Shown here piece by piece: positions 1-9,702 of a stretch of DNA of 64,000 nt. This DNA comes from Miscanthus floridulus (taxonomy: Eukaryota > Streptophyta > Magnoliopsida > Poales > Poaceae): contig NC_089589.1 in NCBI RefSeq assembly GCF_019320115.1, forward strand, positions 22,034,580 through 22,098,579, given 5' to 3'. The notes below the pieces were generated by a model. The model did not search any database. It saw nothing but the letters and a program-made list of their open reading frames with translations, and was not told the DNA's origin. Positions within the stretch are counted from its first letter, which is position 1; every line of letters begins with the position of its first letter. The translations under genes were made by a program, and so were the position numbers.

Positions 1-173
1 GGCGCGTTTTTGCCTGTGCGCTCGTTTGGATGGCTGGTGGGTGGTGGATGGCTGCATGACCGACGTTTGGGTCACCTGAGTGCTTATTTACTGTGCCAAC
101 TTGCTTTCTCTCTTCTCCACGCCACTTCTTCTCTTGTTCATGTACTGAGCCATCTTCTCTAGTCTAGCTACAC

Positions 174-425
174 ATGGCCGATTCATTTCCTATGTTCGAT
201 TTTAACAAGCCTGTATCCGAAGACGACGACGGCCACGTTTAGTTAGATCTCAACGACCCTGAAGATGACGACGGCGACGCTGGCTTTGCTCTACATGAGC
301 CTGAAGATGACGACGGCCACACTGGCTTTGCTCTGCACGAGCCTGAAGATGATGGCGGCGACGCTGCATTTGATCTCAACGACCCTCCGTTGGAGCATGG
401 CAACAGTATTACTTCTTCTCTTTGT
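174..425 (+). pseudogene. Acidic repeat-coding exon remnant, unrecognised
   Basis: From the ATG at 174 the frame reads MADSFPMFDFNKP followed by acidic repeats of the type DDGHTGFALHEPED. One TAG at 240-242 interrupts an otherwise open frame that runs past 400. The repeat unit is 14 codons, with some units carrying FDLN or LDLN in place of FALH. I do not recognise the protein. The acidic DLN-containing repeat recalls N-terminal segments of some grass transposon-derived proteins, but that is a weak resemblance. The stop early in the frame and the lack of a clear downstream exon argue for a broken copy. Confidence 0.35.
225..389 (+). repeat. 42-bp tandem repeat, four units (14 codons each)
   Basis: Units begin at 225, 267, 309 and 351, each starting GAYGRCGGC and ending in a D-P or E-P dipeptide codon pair. 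The period is a multiple of three, so it kept the reading frame of the remnant that contains it. The last unit is slightly shorter. Confidence 0.7.
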
Positions 426-726
426 GCATGTACTGTGCTATCTCTTCCTCTCAATCGTTTCTCATATCATTGCTTCTTATTTTGACAGGATTTGATTTGA
501 ACCTGCCACATGCAAAAAGAAAAACTAGAGAGAGAAGATAGGCTGCCATTGCAAATCTCTTGTGAAGCTTCATTGCTAGCCGAAGCCATTGCTAGTTTTC
601 CTGCAGCAAATTAGAAGAGAGATGCAAGCATGTTAGTCTTTGCAGCATGCTAGCCAAAGCAAGAGTACTATTAGTAGCAAATTAGTTTTTGCATGCATGT
701 TAAGTCGACAAAATGGGACATGTACC

Positions 727-1233
727 TTACTGTTCTTTTGCATCTTGCTTCATCTTTGCATCTTCCAACTTCTTCATATTATAGATCTCGTCCAACTTCT
801 TGATAACGTCGTTAGGTAGTAGTATTGTGTCACCATCCATTTGAAGTTTCTCCACATCAGTAACATAGAACTCACAATCAAACTTTTCCATGCCATGCAA
901 CCACCTTGCTGGCAGATCGTAGTCTTCATGTAAAAGGCCACAACGCGCACACCTGCGAGTGTGGCGGCGAGCTTGGAAGCAGGCTTCTCCGAAGACGCCG
1001 CCAGCGTGGAACGTGCCGCAGCGAGGACACTGGGACTCGACGGAGTCCGGCACGATGTCGACGGTGTCCAGCGCCTCGACGGAGTCCACCGCCTCGTCGG
1101 TGTCCAGCGGCTCGACGTTGTCCAGCGGCTGCTCGACGGAGTCCATCACCTCAACGTTGTCCAGCGCCTGCTCGACGGAGTCTAGGGCCTCGACGGAGTC
1201 CAGCGCCTCCTCCATGGCGCGAGCGAGCTTCAT
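727..1233 (-). CDS. Small protein with LDSVE repeats and two CxxCxxxH knuckles, unrecognised
   Basis: A 168-residue frame on the minus strand. Residues about 10-66 are eight or nine near-tandem copies of a six- to seven-residue unit of the type (A/P)LD(S/N/T)VE, giving a very acidic N-terminus. Residues 69-76 (CPRCGTFH) and 95-102 (CARCGLLH) form two matching CxxCxxxH motifs that could bind one zinc ion. The C-terminal part, with runs of K, D and E, looks helical. The ATG at 1231-1233 sits in a good plant context (GCC before ATG). Several plus-strand frames over the repeat are its shadows. No family was recognised; it could be a small grass gene, a captured fragment or a chance frame over a repetitive stretch. 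No promoter or intron could be assigned. Confidence 0.4.
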   Translation of the reverse strand: MKLARAMEEALDSVEALDSVEQALDNVEVMDSVEQPLDNVEPLDTDEAVDSVEALDTVDIVPDSVESQCPRCGTFHAGGVFGEACFQARRHTRRCARCGLLHEDYDLPARWLHGMEKFDCEFYVTDVEKLQMDGDTILLPNDVIKKLDEIYNMKKLEDAKMKQDAKEQ

Positions 1234-1491
1234 GGCGCCGGCGACGAGCGTGTGCTACGGGAGACGAACTAGCGGCGAGCGCGTGCTGCGGGAGGCGAGC
1301 GTGTGCGTGATGAAGAGCCTTGACACGAGCGAGCGTGCACAAAACGAAGAGCCGTGATTAATTCATTGTCGAGCCATGCTGGCGGCGGGCGTGCGGGAAC
1401 GAAGCGTCAGGGGCTAACACGTCCCCATGCAGCCTGGGCGACTTCCTTTGCGAAAGCGAGCGGCTCGCCCAGAACAACCTATAATACGAGT

Positions 1492-1503
1492 ACGGAGGGA
1501 GTA
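1492..1503. repeat. Stowaway-type terminal motif (solo end)
   Basis: The motif ACGGAGGGAGTA is the complement of the well-known TACTCCCTCCGT end of grass Stowaway/mariner MITEs. Only one end was found nearby, so this is a truncated remnant at best. Confidence 0.35.
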
Positions 1504-1588
1504 TGATACAAGCTACTCTACTCTAACTTCCACATGAAACAAAACGGCGCAGGTAGGCAGATAGCAAGGGACAAGGAACGTTTAATTA

Positions 1589-1907
1589 GGGACTGTTTAA
1601 TCCCAGCTACTAAAAATTAGCACTATGTTCGGATGCTAATTAGAAGAATCAAACATGAACTAATTTCAAAACTAATTGCATAAACCGTGATTAATTGGTG
1701 AGACGAATGTATTAATCCTAATTAGATCATGATTAGTCCATGTTTACTGTAGCATCATGTGAGCTAATCATAGACTAATTAGGATAAATTGATTCGTCTC
1801 ACCAGTTAATCACTGCTTATGCAATCGGTTTTAAAATTAGTTTACATTTGGTCCTTCTAATTGACATGTAAACATAGTGCTAATTTTTTGTAGCTGGAAT
1901 CCAGCCC
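1589..1907. mobile_element. MITE with long terminal inverted repeats
   Basis: The left end GGGACTGTTTAATCCCAG and the complement of the right end (GGGCTGGATTCCAG) match through about 40 bp, both continuing into AAAATTAGCACTATGTT. The interior is AT-rich and also foldback-like, with paired ATTAGGATAAAT and GGTGAGACGAAT stretches. The flanks are TTA on the left and TAA on the right, so the target duplication is not clean. The end type resembles grass PIF/Harbinger or hAT MITEs; class uncertain. No coding potential. Confidence 0.7.
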
Positions 1908-2234
1908 TAAAGAAACAAAACGGAAAGCATACGTGGTGCAGACACCACAGCTAAGACGTTGCAAATTGCAAAATAAAAAAAATCAAATAAGAATTCAAGA
2001 GAACAAATTCTACCTTAATTGTACTAAATACATCGGACTCTATAGACCATAGGGACTTGTCCCACCTGTTTCTTCAAAAACAGAAGAGGACATTTTAAAA
2101 AAATAGTAATTTGCTCCATCATCTATCATGCATGTGTCCCATGGACTGATTCAATATATGTTTGGGTTTAGGAAATATATATCCTTTTAATGTCTCTGTT
2201 GATTATTCAATAATGGTTTTTAAATGCAAGCTAA

Positions 2235-2495
2235 GGCATGTTTAGTTCCTATCTAGAATTGTCACGCCACACGTTAGTCATCTTGTCACAGTTTCTTAGG
2301 CAATTGTTGGTTCACTATACCACAACTATGGTAGGCCACACTTTCTTCGCATTCTGTCCCACATGTCATATATTCATTTGTGCCAAACTTTAGACAAGTA
2401 TATATGGCTTTAATTTTGTTGGCCACACTTTCTGTGGCAACCATAGTTTGCCTAAGATTAGTTGTGGAAAGGTTAGTCATCAACCAAACATGCCC
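2235..2495. mobile_element. Tourist-like MITE, 261 bp, TAA target duplication
   Basis: The left end GGCATGTTTAGTT and the complement of the right end GGGCATGTTTGGTT form imperfect inverted repeats. TAA flanks both sides (2232-2234 and 2496-2498), the usual target of PIF/Harbinger-type MITEs. The short frames across it are not genes. Confidence 0.65.
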
Positions 2496-2498
2496 TAA

Positions 2499-3498
2499 GA
2501 ACTCTCTCCTCCCTGAACAAAGGTTACTGCTACAAGATTACAAGACTATCCATCGAGTTACACTAATGATGTCGGTCAAAGCAGAAAATCAATTGTCCAT
2601 TTCAATTACCATGGGGGCTACGAGGACCGGTCCAGGCTAATTCACCTAAACCAAGTGTCATCCTCTTAACCAACTTAGCTTAAGTAAACCAACCCTGGCT
2701 TGGCACACTCCACTAGCGTGTACATGTTGCTTAAAATACACATATGATCTCCATAACTCAAGGTTTGATCTTAACACGAGATTGCACGATGCAATTGAAG
2801 AATAAATAAAAGAACTTAATTAGCTAATATTTCAAGTAGGTCTTATATCCCCATCTTTCTCTAAGTTGTTCCCTTGAGTCACTCTCCTAGCTCATTAAAC
2901 GAAGTGGAGTATGGGCGCCCGCCTTGTCCACTCGATATGCTACCGTACCTACCGTACTTGAGTTTTGCTCAAGTGGCCACCATGGTCTCCAGCAAACCTC
3001 AGACAACTTAATGACAGTACCATGAGTACAATGGTACTCATAGGGCTTATGCACAATACTATATATTTGGTGGATGCAAGGTTCAACACATGGGTGATTG
3101 TGAATTGCCTAAAAGCATGTCATATTTTGAGTAAGGAAATGCTATGGTGTGGAGGAAGAACAGAGGGGTGGGCCTCTTCGGGCGCTGGCCACCGAGGAAG
3201 AGCGCCGAGCGCGGAGGGGCAGATGGCTGACGTGGAGGGATGGACAGCCAACGAGGAGAGGCAAAGGGCCCGCACGGAAGGACGAGCACCAGGCATGGAG
3301 GGGCAGATGACTGGGTGTCGAGTGCAGAGCGGGCCATCGAGAGGAAAAAAGGTAGTGCCCGTGGGAGAAGAGAGGATGAGAAAAGAAAAGAAGAGAGAGG
3401 CTGACATGTGGATCCCATGGTTAGGTGCCTTGTTCCACCTTTTACCATCTCCAAACCAACTTGAGATGACATCAACTCATTTTTCTAAAGACTGGAAC
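2499..3498. other. Intergenic stretch, no supported gene
   Basis: Unique-looking sequence between the MITE and the solo LTR. An open frame at 2965-3516 crosses the LTR border and a purine-rich stretch and shows no domain, so it is not called. Confidence 0.5.
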
Positions 3499-3503
3499 AG
3501 GAC
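3499..3503. repeat. Target-site duplication AGGAC, left copy
   Basis: AGGAC directly precedes the TGTAACACCC start of the LTR; the same five bases follow its end at 19249-19253. Confidence 0.8.
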
Positions 3504-3642
3504 TGTAACACCCTAGGTGTTAAGCTTGCATTAGCATGTGCATTTCACAAGCATAAACATCATTCACGCGTTCATAATCATGGTCATATGATAATGTCTT
3601 GGTTAGAATTTAAAAATTTGCTCTATGTACGATGCTTTGTTG

Positions 3643-3754
<112 letters not shown>

Positions 3755-3886
3755 CTTCATATGTTTATGTGATAGCTCAAGTGCTTGATGTTTGATCACC
3801 TAAGTAACCTAGAACAACATAGAATCATAAATGAGTTAGGATTTGTGTTTATCATTTAGTCAAAATATGCTTCTAAGTGTTAAAAT

Positions 3887-4058
3887 TAAGTTTTAAGTCC
3901 TTTTCATGATGTTGTTTTGACCAAAATGGAATTTTAAATTCTGCACCTTTTCTGAGGTTTTACCCTAAATAAAAGTTAAAGTATTAGTTTTGTACTACAA
4001 ACTTTGTTTAAGGATCAAGGGTCAAACTAAGTTTTAAGTCCTTTTCATGATGTTGTTT
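3887..4058. repeat. 31-bp direct repeat pair inside the LTR
   Basis: TAAGTTTTAAGTCCTTTTCA and the bases after it (through GATGTTGTTT) occur at 3887-3917 and again at 4028-4058, suggesting a local duplication of about 140 bp. Confidence 0.75.
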
Positions 4059-4471
4059 GAGGAAAATGCCCTGTCAGGCGCTACAGTTGAAGGCCGGCAG
4101 CAGCCTGCCTGCTTGGCTGCTTCGCCGCCGACGTGGTCTTCTCGGCGCTTCGCCGTTTTGAGCCACGTGGTCACGGTGAGCAGCGCCCGAGCTGCGTGGC
4201 AACCTGGAGAAGCATCGACCGCGCCCTTTCAAAGCCCGACGCCGGCCAGCGCGTTCCCGTCTCCCTTCTCTACCCTTCTTTCTTGTTTTAGCATAGCCTT
4301 AGGACGTAGAAGCTAATCCCAAAGTGAATTTAGACGCTAGCATGCTGCTCTCGCCGGCACACGGCTTGCTGCCGTCACACTACTACAGGAATCAATTTGC
4401 GCAGCGTAGCTAAAATGGGCTCCGTGGCGAGCACCTCTTTTACTCGCCATGGTTAACCGGTGGCCGGCCAC

Positions 4472-5045
4472 CACTACTACAGATATGAGATTTAGTCCTG
4501 GTTGGGAACCAGCTTTACTCCCGGTTTTCCAACCGGGACTAGCAATCCGGGGCTAAAGGTGTTGTTTTTTAGTCCCGGTTTGCCACAACCGGGACTAAAG
4601 ATCCTTCCAGCTTTAAAAAAAATAATGCCTCTCCCACCGCTGCGCCCTGTGAGATTCGAACCCAAGACCTCATGCACTGCCTCGCGCGTACCTTACCACC
4701 CCACCTACACAACACATCTAACAATGGATAGGATGCTTTCCTTTTGAACTAACCCATCCGGGGACCTTTAGTCCCGGTTGGTGTTACCAACCAGGACTAA
4801 AGGGTCCTTAGTCCGGGTTGGTGTTACCAACCAGGACTAAATGGTCTACCTTTAGTCCGGGTTGGTATTACCAACCAGGACTAAAGGTTGGAGGACTTTT
4901 AGTCCCGGTTTAGCCGTTGGGCAGGGACCTTTAGTATCGGTTGGAGACACTAACCGGGACTAAAGGCCTTCTAGTCCCGGGGGCAAAAAATGCCGAGGCT
5001 AATGCTAAATTGGGACATCATTCTAAAGTCTGTTCTCTAGTAGTG
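4472..5045. mobile_element. Non-autonomous CACTA A2 nested in A1, 574 bp
   Basis: Left end CACTACTACAGATATGAG and complement of right end CACTACTAGAGAACAG, flanked by CAC on both sides (4469-4471 and 5046-5048). The interior is built from inverted copies of TTTAGTCCCGGTTGG and CCAACCGGGACTAAAGG, so the element folds on itself. No coding capacity. It interrupts A1 between the terminal sequence and the subterminal array. Confidence 0.85.
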
Positions 5046-5048
5046 CAC

Positions 5049-5205
5049 CCCCGCCGCAGGAAATCGTTATTTACCGCGGCGGGCGATATGAATCGCCCGC
5101 CGCAGTTAATACTATTTACCGTGGCGGGCTCTTTAAACTGCCCGCCGCGGTAAATAGTTGATTTACCGAGGCGCGCGCTTTATCTTGCCCGCTGCGGTAA
5201 AGCCT
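5049..5205. repeat. A1 left subterminal repeat array
   Basis: Paired inverted units of the form TTTACCGCGGCGGGC, a loop of about 10-15 bp, then GCCCGCCGCGGTAAA. In the studied En/Spm element, subterminal motifs bind the TNPA protein; a similar binding role here is inferred. Confidence 0.8.
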
Positions 5206-5618
5206 GTACAAATACACAGCACCACCACTTCATCTTCTCCACGGGTCTTCCTCTCTCAAACTCATGGGGGGAGGCTTTGCCCTAAAATTTGAGGAAACTT
5301 TTGATTTGAGTTGAAGGGCTTGGATTTGAGGGAGGAGGACATCATAAGAGGTCCATAAAGGCTCTCCCTCTCTCCTTCCATCCTCTCTCTCTATTTCCAT
5401 CACCTAGAGTTCTCTCTAGATCTAGATCTAGATCTAGATCAATTTTAATGGAAAAAATGATGTCATGTATTTCTTTAACTTTAGATTCATCATAGATGCA
5501 TGCTTCATCTTTCACATCATCATTTCCTCTCTTTTTCATGATTTTGGACGTAAAAATCATCAATTTCTCCTAATTCTTCTTTATTTAATGTTGATTGTGA
5601 CGGATAATGTTCGCAGGT
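5206..5618 (+). promoter_or_regulatory. Presumed 5' leader of the A1 TNP2 gene
   Basis: Lies between the left array and the first transposase ATG. It starts with TACAAATACA (weak TATA-like), then CTTCATCTTCTCCACGGG, a leader type also seen in A4 and A6. A TAGATC hexamer repeat occurs at about 5407-5439. Just before the ATG at 5619 is TTCGCAG, a plausible splice acceptor, so a leader intron is likely. Confidence 0.4.
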
Positions 5619-8600
5619 ATGATGGATAGGTCGGAATGGATGTACCGGATCGATAGAGTGAATGATCCGCGGTACCTCTTTGAATTAAGGAAGTTTATTG
5701 CTGCTGGTAAAGCTCACCGTGAGAGACTAAAGCGGATGACAACCATATGTCCATGTTCTCGTTGCAAGAACCTGAAAGCCCATCGAGACAGCGAGGTGCA
5801 AACTCATTTGATCATGTATGGTTTCGTCGAGGGCTACACAGTCTGGACATTTCACGGCGAAAGAGTTGGTGTGAGTGGCGGTGCATCTGGAGTGAGCCCT
5901 TCGACGCCGACGACGACAGCACCACCGGTAAATAAAGATCCTTTAGGAGCACCTGGCTCCTCATCATCTTCAGCAGCAGCTGCGCTAGCCGACAGTGACA
6001 ACAGTTGTCGTGATTACATCACGGTGGATGATCTAATGCAAGACATGGCCGACGAAGCCGGCGATGGTGGGGATGGTCAGGATACTGTGAGCCAACCCGA
6101 GGATGTGCAGCTTGTTGAAGATCTAGTCAAACACTTCGATGAAGACGACGTTGTGTTGGGTTGCCCAAAGTGGTTGGAGAATTTCAGAGAGTTGAAGCAG
6201 GCGGCAGCTGATCCTCTCTATAAGGACGGCGGTGATTGTCCGAAGGAGGGCACGGCGCTCCGTTTTAACCTCCATATGTTGATGTTGAAGGCTCGTCATG
6301 GTTGGTCTGACACTAGCTTCAATGAGTTGTTAAGCTACCTTGCCACCACGTACCCAACGGCTAACAAGGTGCCCGCCAATACTTATCGGGCCAAGAAGCT
6401 GATCCGGCCAGTGGCGATGAAGCTTAGAAAGTTTGATGCATGCCCTAACCACTGCATCCTGTATCGGGGCAATGAGTATGAGAATTTGATGAGTTGTCCG
6501 CACTGCGGCTTTAGTCGGTACAAGAAAAATGCTGGTTGTCGCGTGGATGCAGAAGACGAGGGAGGCTTGCGGGGTGGTCGGAAGAAGAACAAGAAGGGGC
6601 AAAGAAGAGCAGTGCGGCCAAACAGATCTCGGCTCAGCAGGACGATGAAGAAGAGGGTTACACGCACAGGAAAAGTCCAGCACTGTCGGTGTGGTACCTG
6701 CTCGTGACCGATCGCCTGCGTGCAATATTCGGGAACCCAGACGACACCAAGCTTATGTCCTGGCATGCATCAGCTGACCGCCTGAAAGACGATGGCAAGC
6801 TACAGCACCCATCCGATGGCAAGTAGTGGAAGGATTTCGACGAGGCCTACACGGAGTTTGGCAAGGAGCCTAGGCATGTTAGGTTCGCGCTGAGTACCGA
6901 CGGGATGAACCCGTTCGGTGAGCTTAGCAGCTCGCACAGCACTTGGCCCGTCGTGCGCACCATGTACAACCTACCTCCCCATCTATGTTAGAAGCGTAGG
7001 TACCTTATGCTGACCATGCTTATCTCCGGACCGAAGCAGCCCGGCAACGATATAGATGTGTTCCTGGAGCCGTTCATGGAGGAAATGAAGATACTATTTG
7101 ATGTTGGGGTCCAGATGGTGGATGCATCCCGCAAGGAGAAGTTCACACTAAAAGCAATCATCTTTGTCACCATCACCGATTACCTCGGTCTCTTCTCACT
7201 ATCGGGGAAGATCAAAGGGAAGACCGGCTGCATAATTTGCATCGACGGGACCTACTACACTTACCTTAAGAGATCCAATAAGATGGTGTACACGAGGCAC
7301 AGACAGTTCCTCACCAAAAATCACAGGTATAGAAGAAGTATTATGAACAAATACTTTGACAATCAGGACGAGCCGCAGCGTGATCAACCGACGCAGACTA
7401 GTTGGGGGACAAAGGTGTATGAGATGGTCAAGGACATGGATCAGGTGGAGTTTGGAAAGAAGAAGAAGCCGCCTGAAGAGGGGCCCAAGCAGACAAGGAA
7501 GCGAAAGCGGGACCAGACGGAGGAAGTCCCCGCCGCTGTTCCTTTCCAGAAGAAGTCAATTTTCTTCAAGTACCTATCGTATTGGAAAACACTGAATACA
7601 CCCCATGCCATCAACTGTATGCACCTGGAGAAAAATGTCTTAGAAAGCACGATCGGTGTCCTGCTGGACATCAAGGGCAAGACAAAGGATGGTATCAAGT
7701 CACAAACGGATCTTGTCAATCTGGGCATCAGGCCGGACCTTCACCCGAGACCGCCTCAGAACGGTAAAGTCGATATCCCGGGTGCGGCCTGCAACCTAAC
7801 GCAAGATGAGAGGACGGCTTTTCTTAAGTTGCTTAGGGGTATCAAGGTGCTAACTGGTTTCTCTTCCAACATCAAGAGCCTAGTCTCCATGAAAGACCTC
7901 ATAATGACCGGCTACAACTCACACGACTGCCACGTCATGCTGACAGTGTTCCTACCAATTGCGATTAGGGCTATCCGTCCAGAGTACGTGAAGATGGTAA
8001 TCACACGGATGTCATACTTCTTTAACCGCATCACCCAGAAGGTCATTGATAAGGCTGAGCTGCCTGCCCTGAAGGAGTTCATCGTGGAGACCCTTTGCCA
8101 GCTCGAGATGTGCTTTCCACCATCTTACTTTGATATTATGCCACACCTAATGATGCATATGGTCGATCAGATCCATCAACTGGGCCCCATGTACCTACAC
8201 CAGATGTGGACGTACGAGCGGTTCATGTCCACCCTCAACAGATATGTTCATAACCGCGCTTACCCGGAGGGCTCTATGATCGAGGCATACACAACGGAGG
8301 AGGTCGTGAACTGGTGTATGAGGTACATAAGAGATGGGAGGGTGATTGGGCTGCCTATCCATCACCACGAAGGCAAAACCTCAGGGATGGGGTGCACAGG
8401 CCAAAAAGTACGCACCGATGTGCAAACCGAACGGTGCAAGAAGCTCATTACAGCATCCTTCATCAGTTAGTGAGCATGGAGAAATACATTGAAAAGCACC
8501 TGGAAGAGATCCGCGCCGCTAATGACGGGCAGCGCACGGAGGCATGGGTCCAGAACCATCACAAGAGCAATTTCATAGAGTGGCTCAAAGAGCAACACAT

Positions 8601-9232
8601 ACCCCTTGAAGGATGCCCTGATGAAGATACGAAGACCGTTAAGAGGCTTGTGTTAGGCCCATCCAGCTAAATCACCACGTGGCAAGGGTATGACGTTCAG
8701 GGCTACAGGTTCCACATGAAAGACAAGGACAAGAAGCGCTTGGCACAGAACTGCGGTGTTCGATACGAGGGCGAAGAAGAGTCCACGGGCCAGAGGAGGC
8801 AATACTATGGGCAAGTCGAAGAAATATGGGAACTTGACTACGGCCAAAACCTACACATAACCGTCTTTCGTTGCCAGTGGGTCAAACCGAATGCGGTTGC
8901 AGTGGACAGTTATGGGCTAACCACCGTGGACCTCAAAAGTATCGGCTACAAAGATGACCCGTGGGTACTAGCAACCAATGTCACGCAAGTGGCCTACTAT
9001 ATATGCAGAGGACCCAAAAAGGCATGTGGTTGTGTCCGGAAAGCAGCGGATTGTGGGAGCTGATGGGGTGCAGAGTCCCGAACAATACAACAACTACGCA
9101 GAGCTCGAGCTTTTTACCGATCATCCAAAGAAGATCAAGGCCGTCGAGGATCGATTCAACAAGTCCAGGATGATGCCGTGGGCCTGCCCCGACGGTGAGA
9201 AGAGGACGGTGAAAGCACCTGCACCAAAATGA
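5619..9232 (+). pseudogene. TNP2-type CACTA transposase, frame-broken
   Basis: Order of parts: N-terminal transposase-associated domain (MDRSEWMY start, CPCSRC zinc-type motif, HLIMYGFVEGYTVW); TNP2/Transposase_21 core with LSTDGMNPF, ISGPKQPGNDIDVFLEP and LSGKIKGKTGCIIC; DUF4218-type part with HDCHVMLTVFLPIAIRAI and MSTLNRYVHNRAYPEGSM; C-terminal DUF4216-like part with YYGQVEEIWELDY and DPWVLATNVTQV. The frame changes between about 6540 and 6700, again between 8314 and 8470, and near 8980-9060. In-frame stops lie at 6824-6826, near 6989 and at 8668-8670. ATGs at 5619 and 5622 are adjacent; the family start MDRS favours 5622. In active elements the product excises and inserts the transposon. 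Introns could explain a frame change but not the stops. Confidence 0.9.
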
Positions 9233-9304
9233 TATATGTATCCCAGAGACATATATGTAATAATATAGCTCGATCTATTGAAGACAAGTTTTGTAACTTA
9301 TTAT

Positions 9305-9485
9305 TAATATCATGGAACCATACTACTCTACTAGTACTACTGAATCTACTACTACTACTATACAATACTACTCTACTAGTACTACTCAACCTACTGCTAC
9401 TATCTATTGTACTAATACTACTCTCTACTACTCACATGTACTCTACTACTACACAGCACTACTCTACTACTACTACTACACAGCA
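9305..9485. repeat. Degenerate CTA/TAC trinucleotide array
   Basis: Runs of CTACTAC and TACTACT broken by single changes, just downstream of the TNP2 stop. Frames across it are repeat artefacts. Confidence 0.8.
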
Positions 9486-9560
9486 AATGCAAAATGCAAA
9501 AATTAGTTTTAGATTGATAATAAATATTGGTGTTAGATTGAATGAGGAAATGCAAAAATA

Positions 9561-9690
9561 TTAACCGTAGCGGGCACGTAACAGCGCCCGCCGTGGTTAA
9601 TAGATTAATCGTGGCGGGCCGTCTAAGGTGCCCGCTGCAGTAAACATTTACCGCGGTGGTCGGGTTATATTGCCCGCCGCGGTTAATATG
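9561..9690. repeat. A1 internal copy of the subterminal array
   Basis: Three inverted pairs of the same motif found at both ends of A1 (for example GTAGCGGGC with GCCCGCCGTGGTTAA). It lies between the two genes and immediately upstream of a TATA-like sequence, so it probably serves the second gene. Confidence 0.85.
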
Positions 9691-9693
9691 TGG

Positions 9694-9702
9694 CTATATA
9701 TG
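9694..9702 (+). promoter_or_regulatory. Putative TATA box of the A1 second gene
   Basis: CTATATATG lies 4 bp after the internal array and is followed by a C-rich leader starting GTGACCCCCGCCCCC. The position fits a core promoter; no transcript evidence. Confidence 0.45.

Noticed and set aside
906..1357. Plus-strand frames over the LDSVE region
   Set aside because: They are serine- and arginine-rich shadows of the minus-strand repeat frame and have no domain.
2965..3516. 183-residue plus-strand frame
   Set aside because: Low-complexity, no domain, and it runs across the LTR border at 3504.
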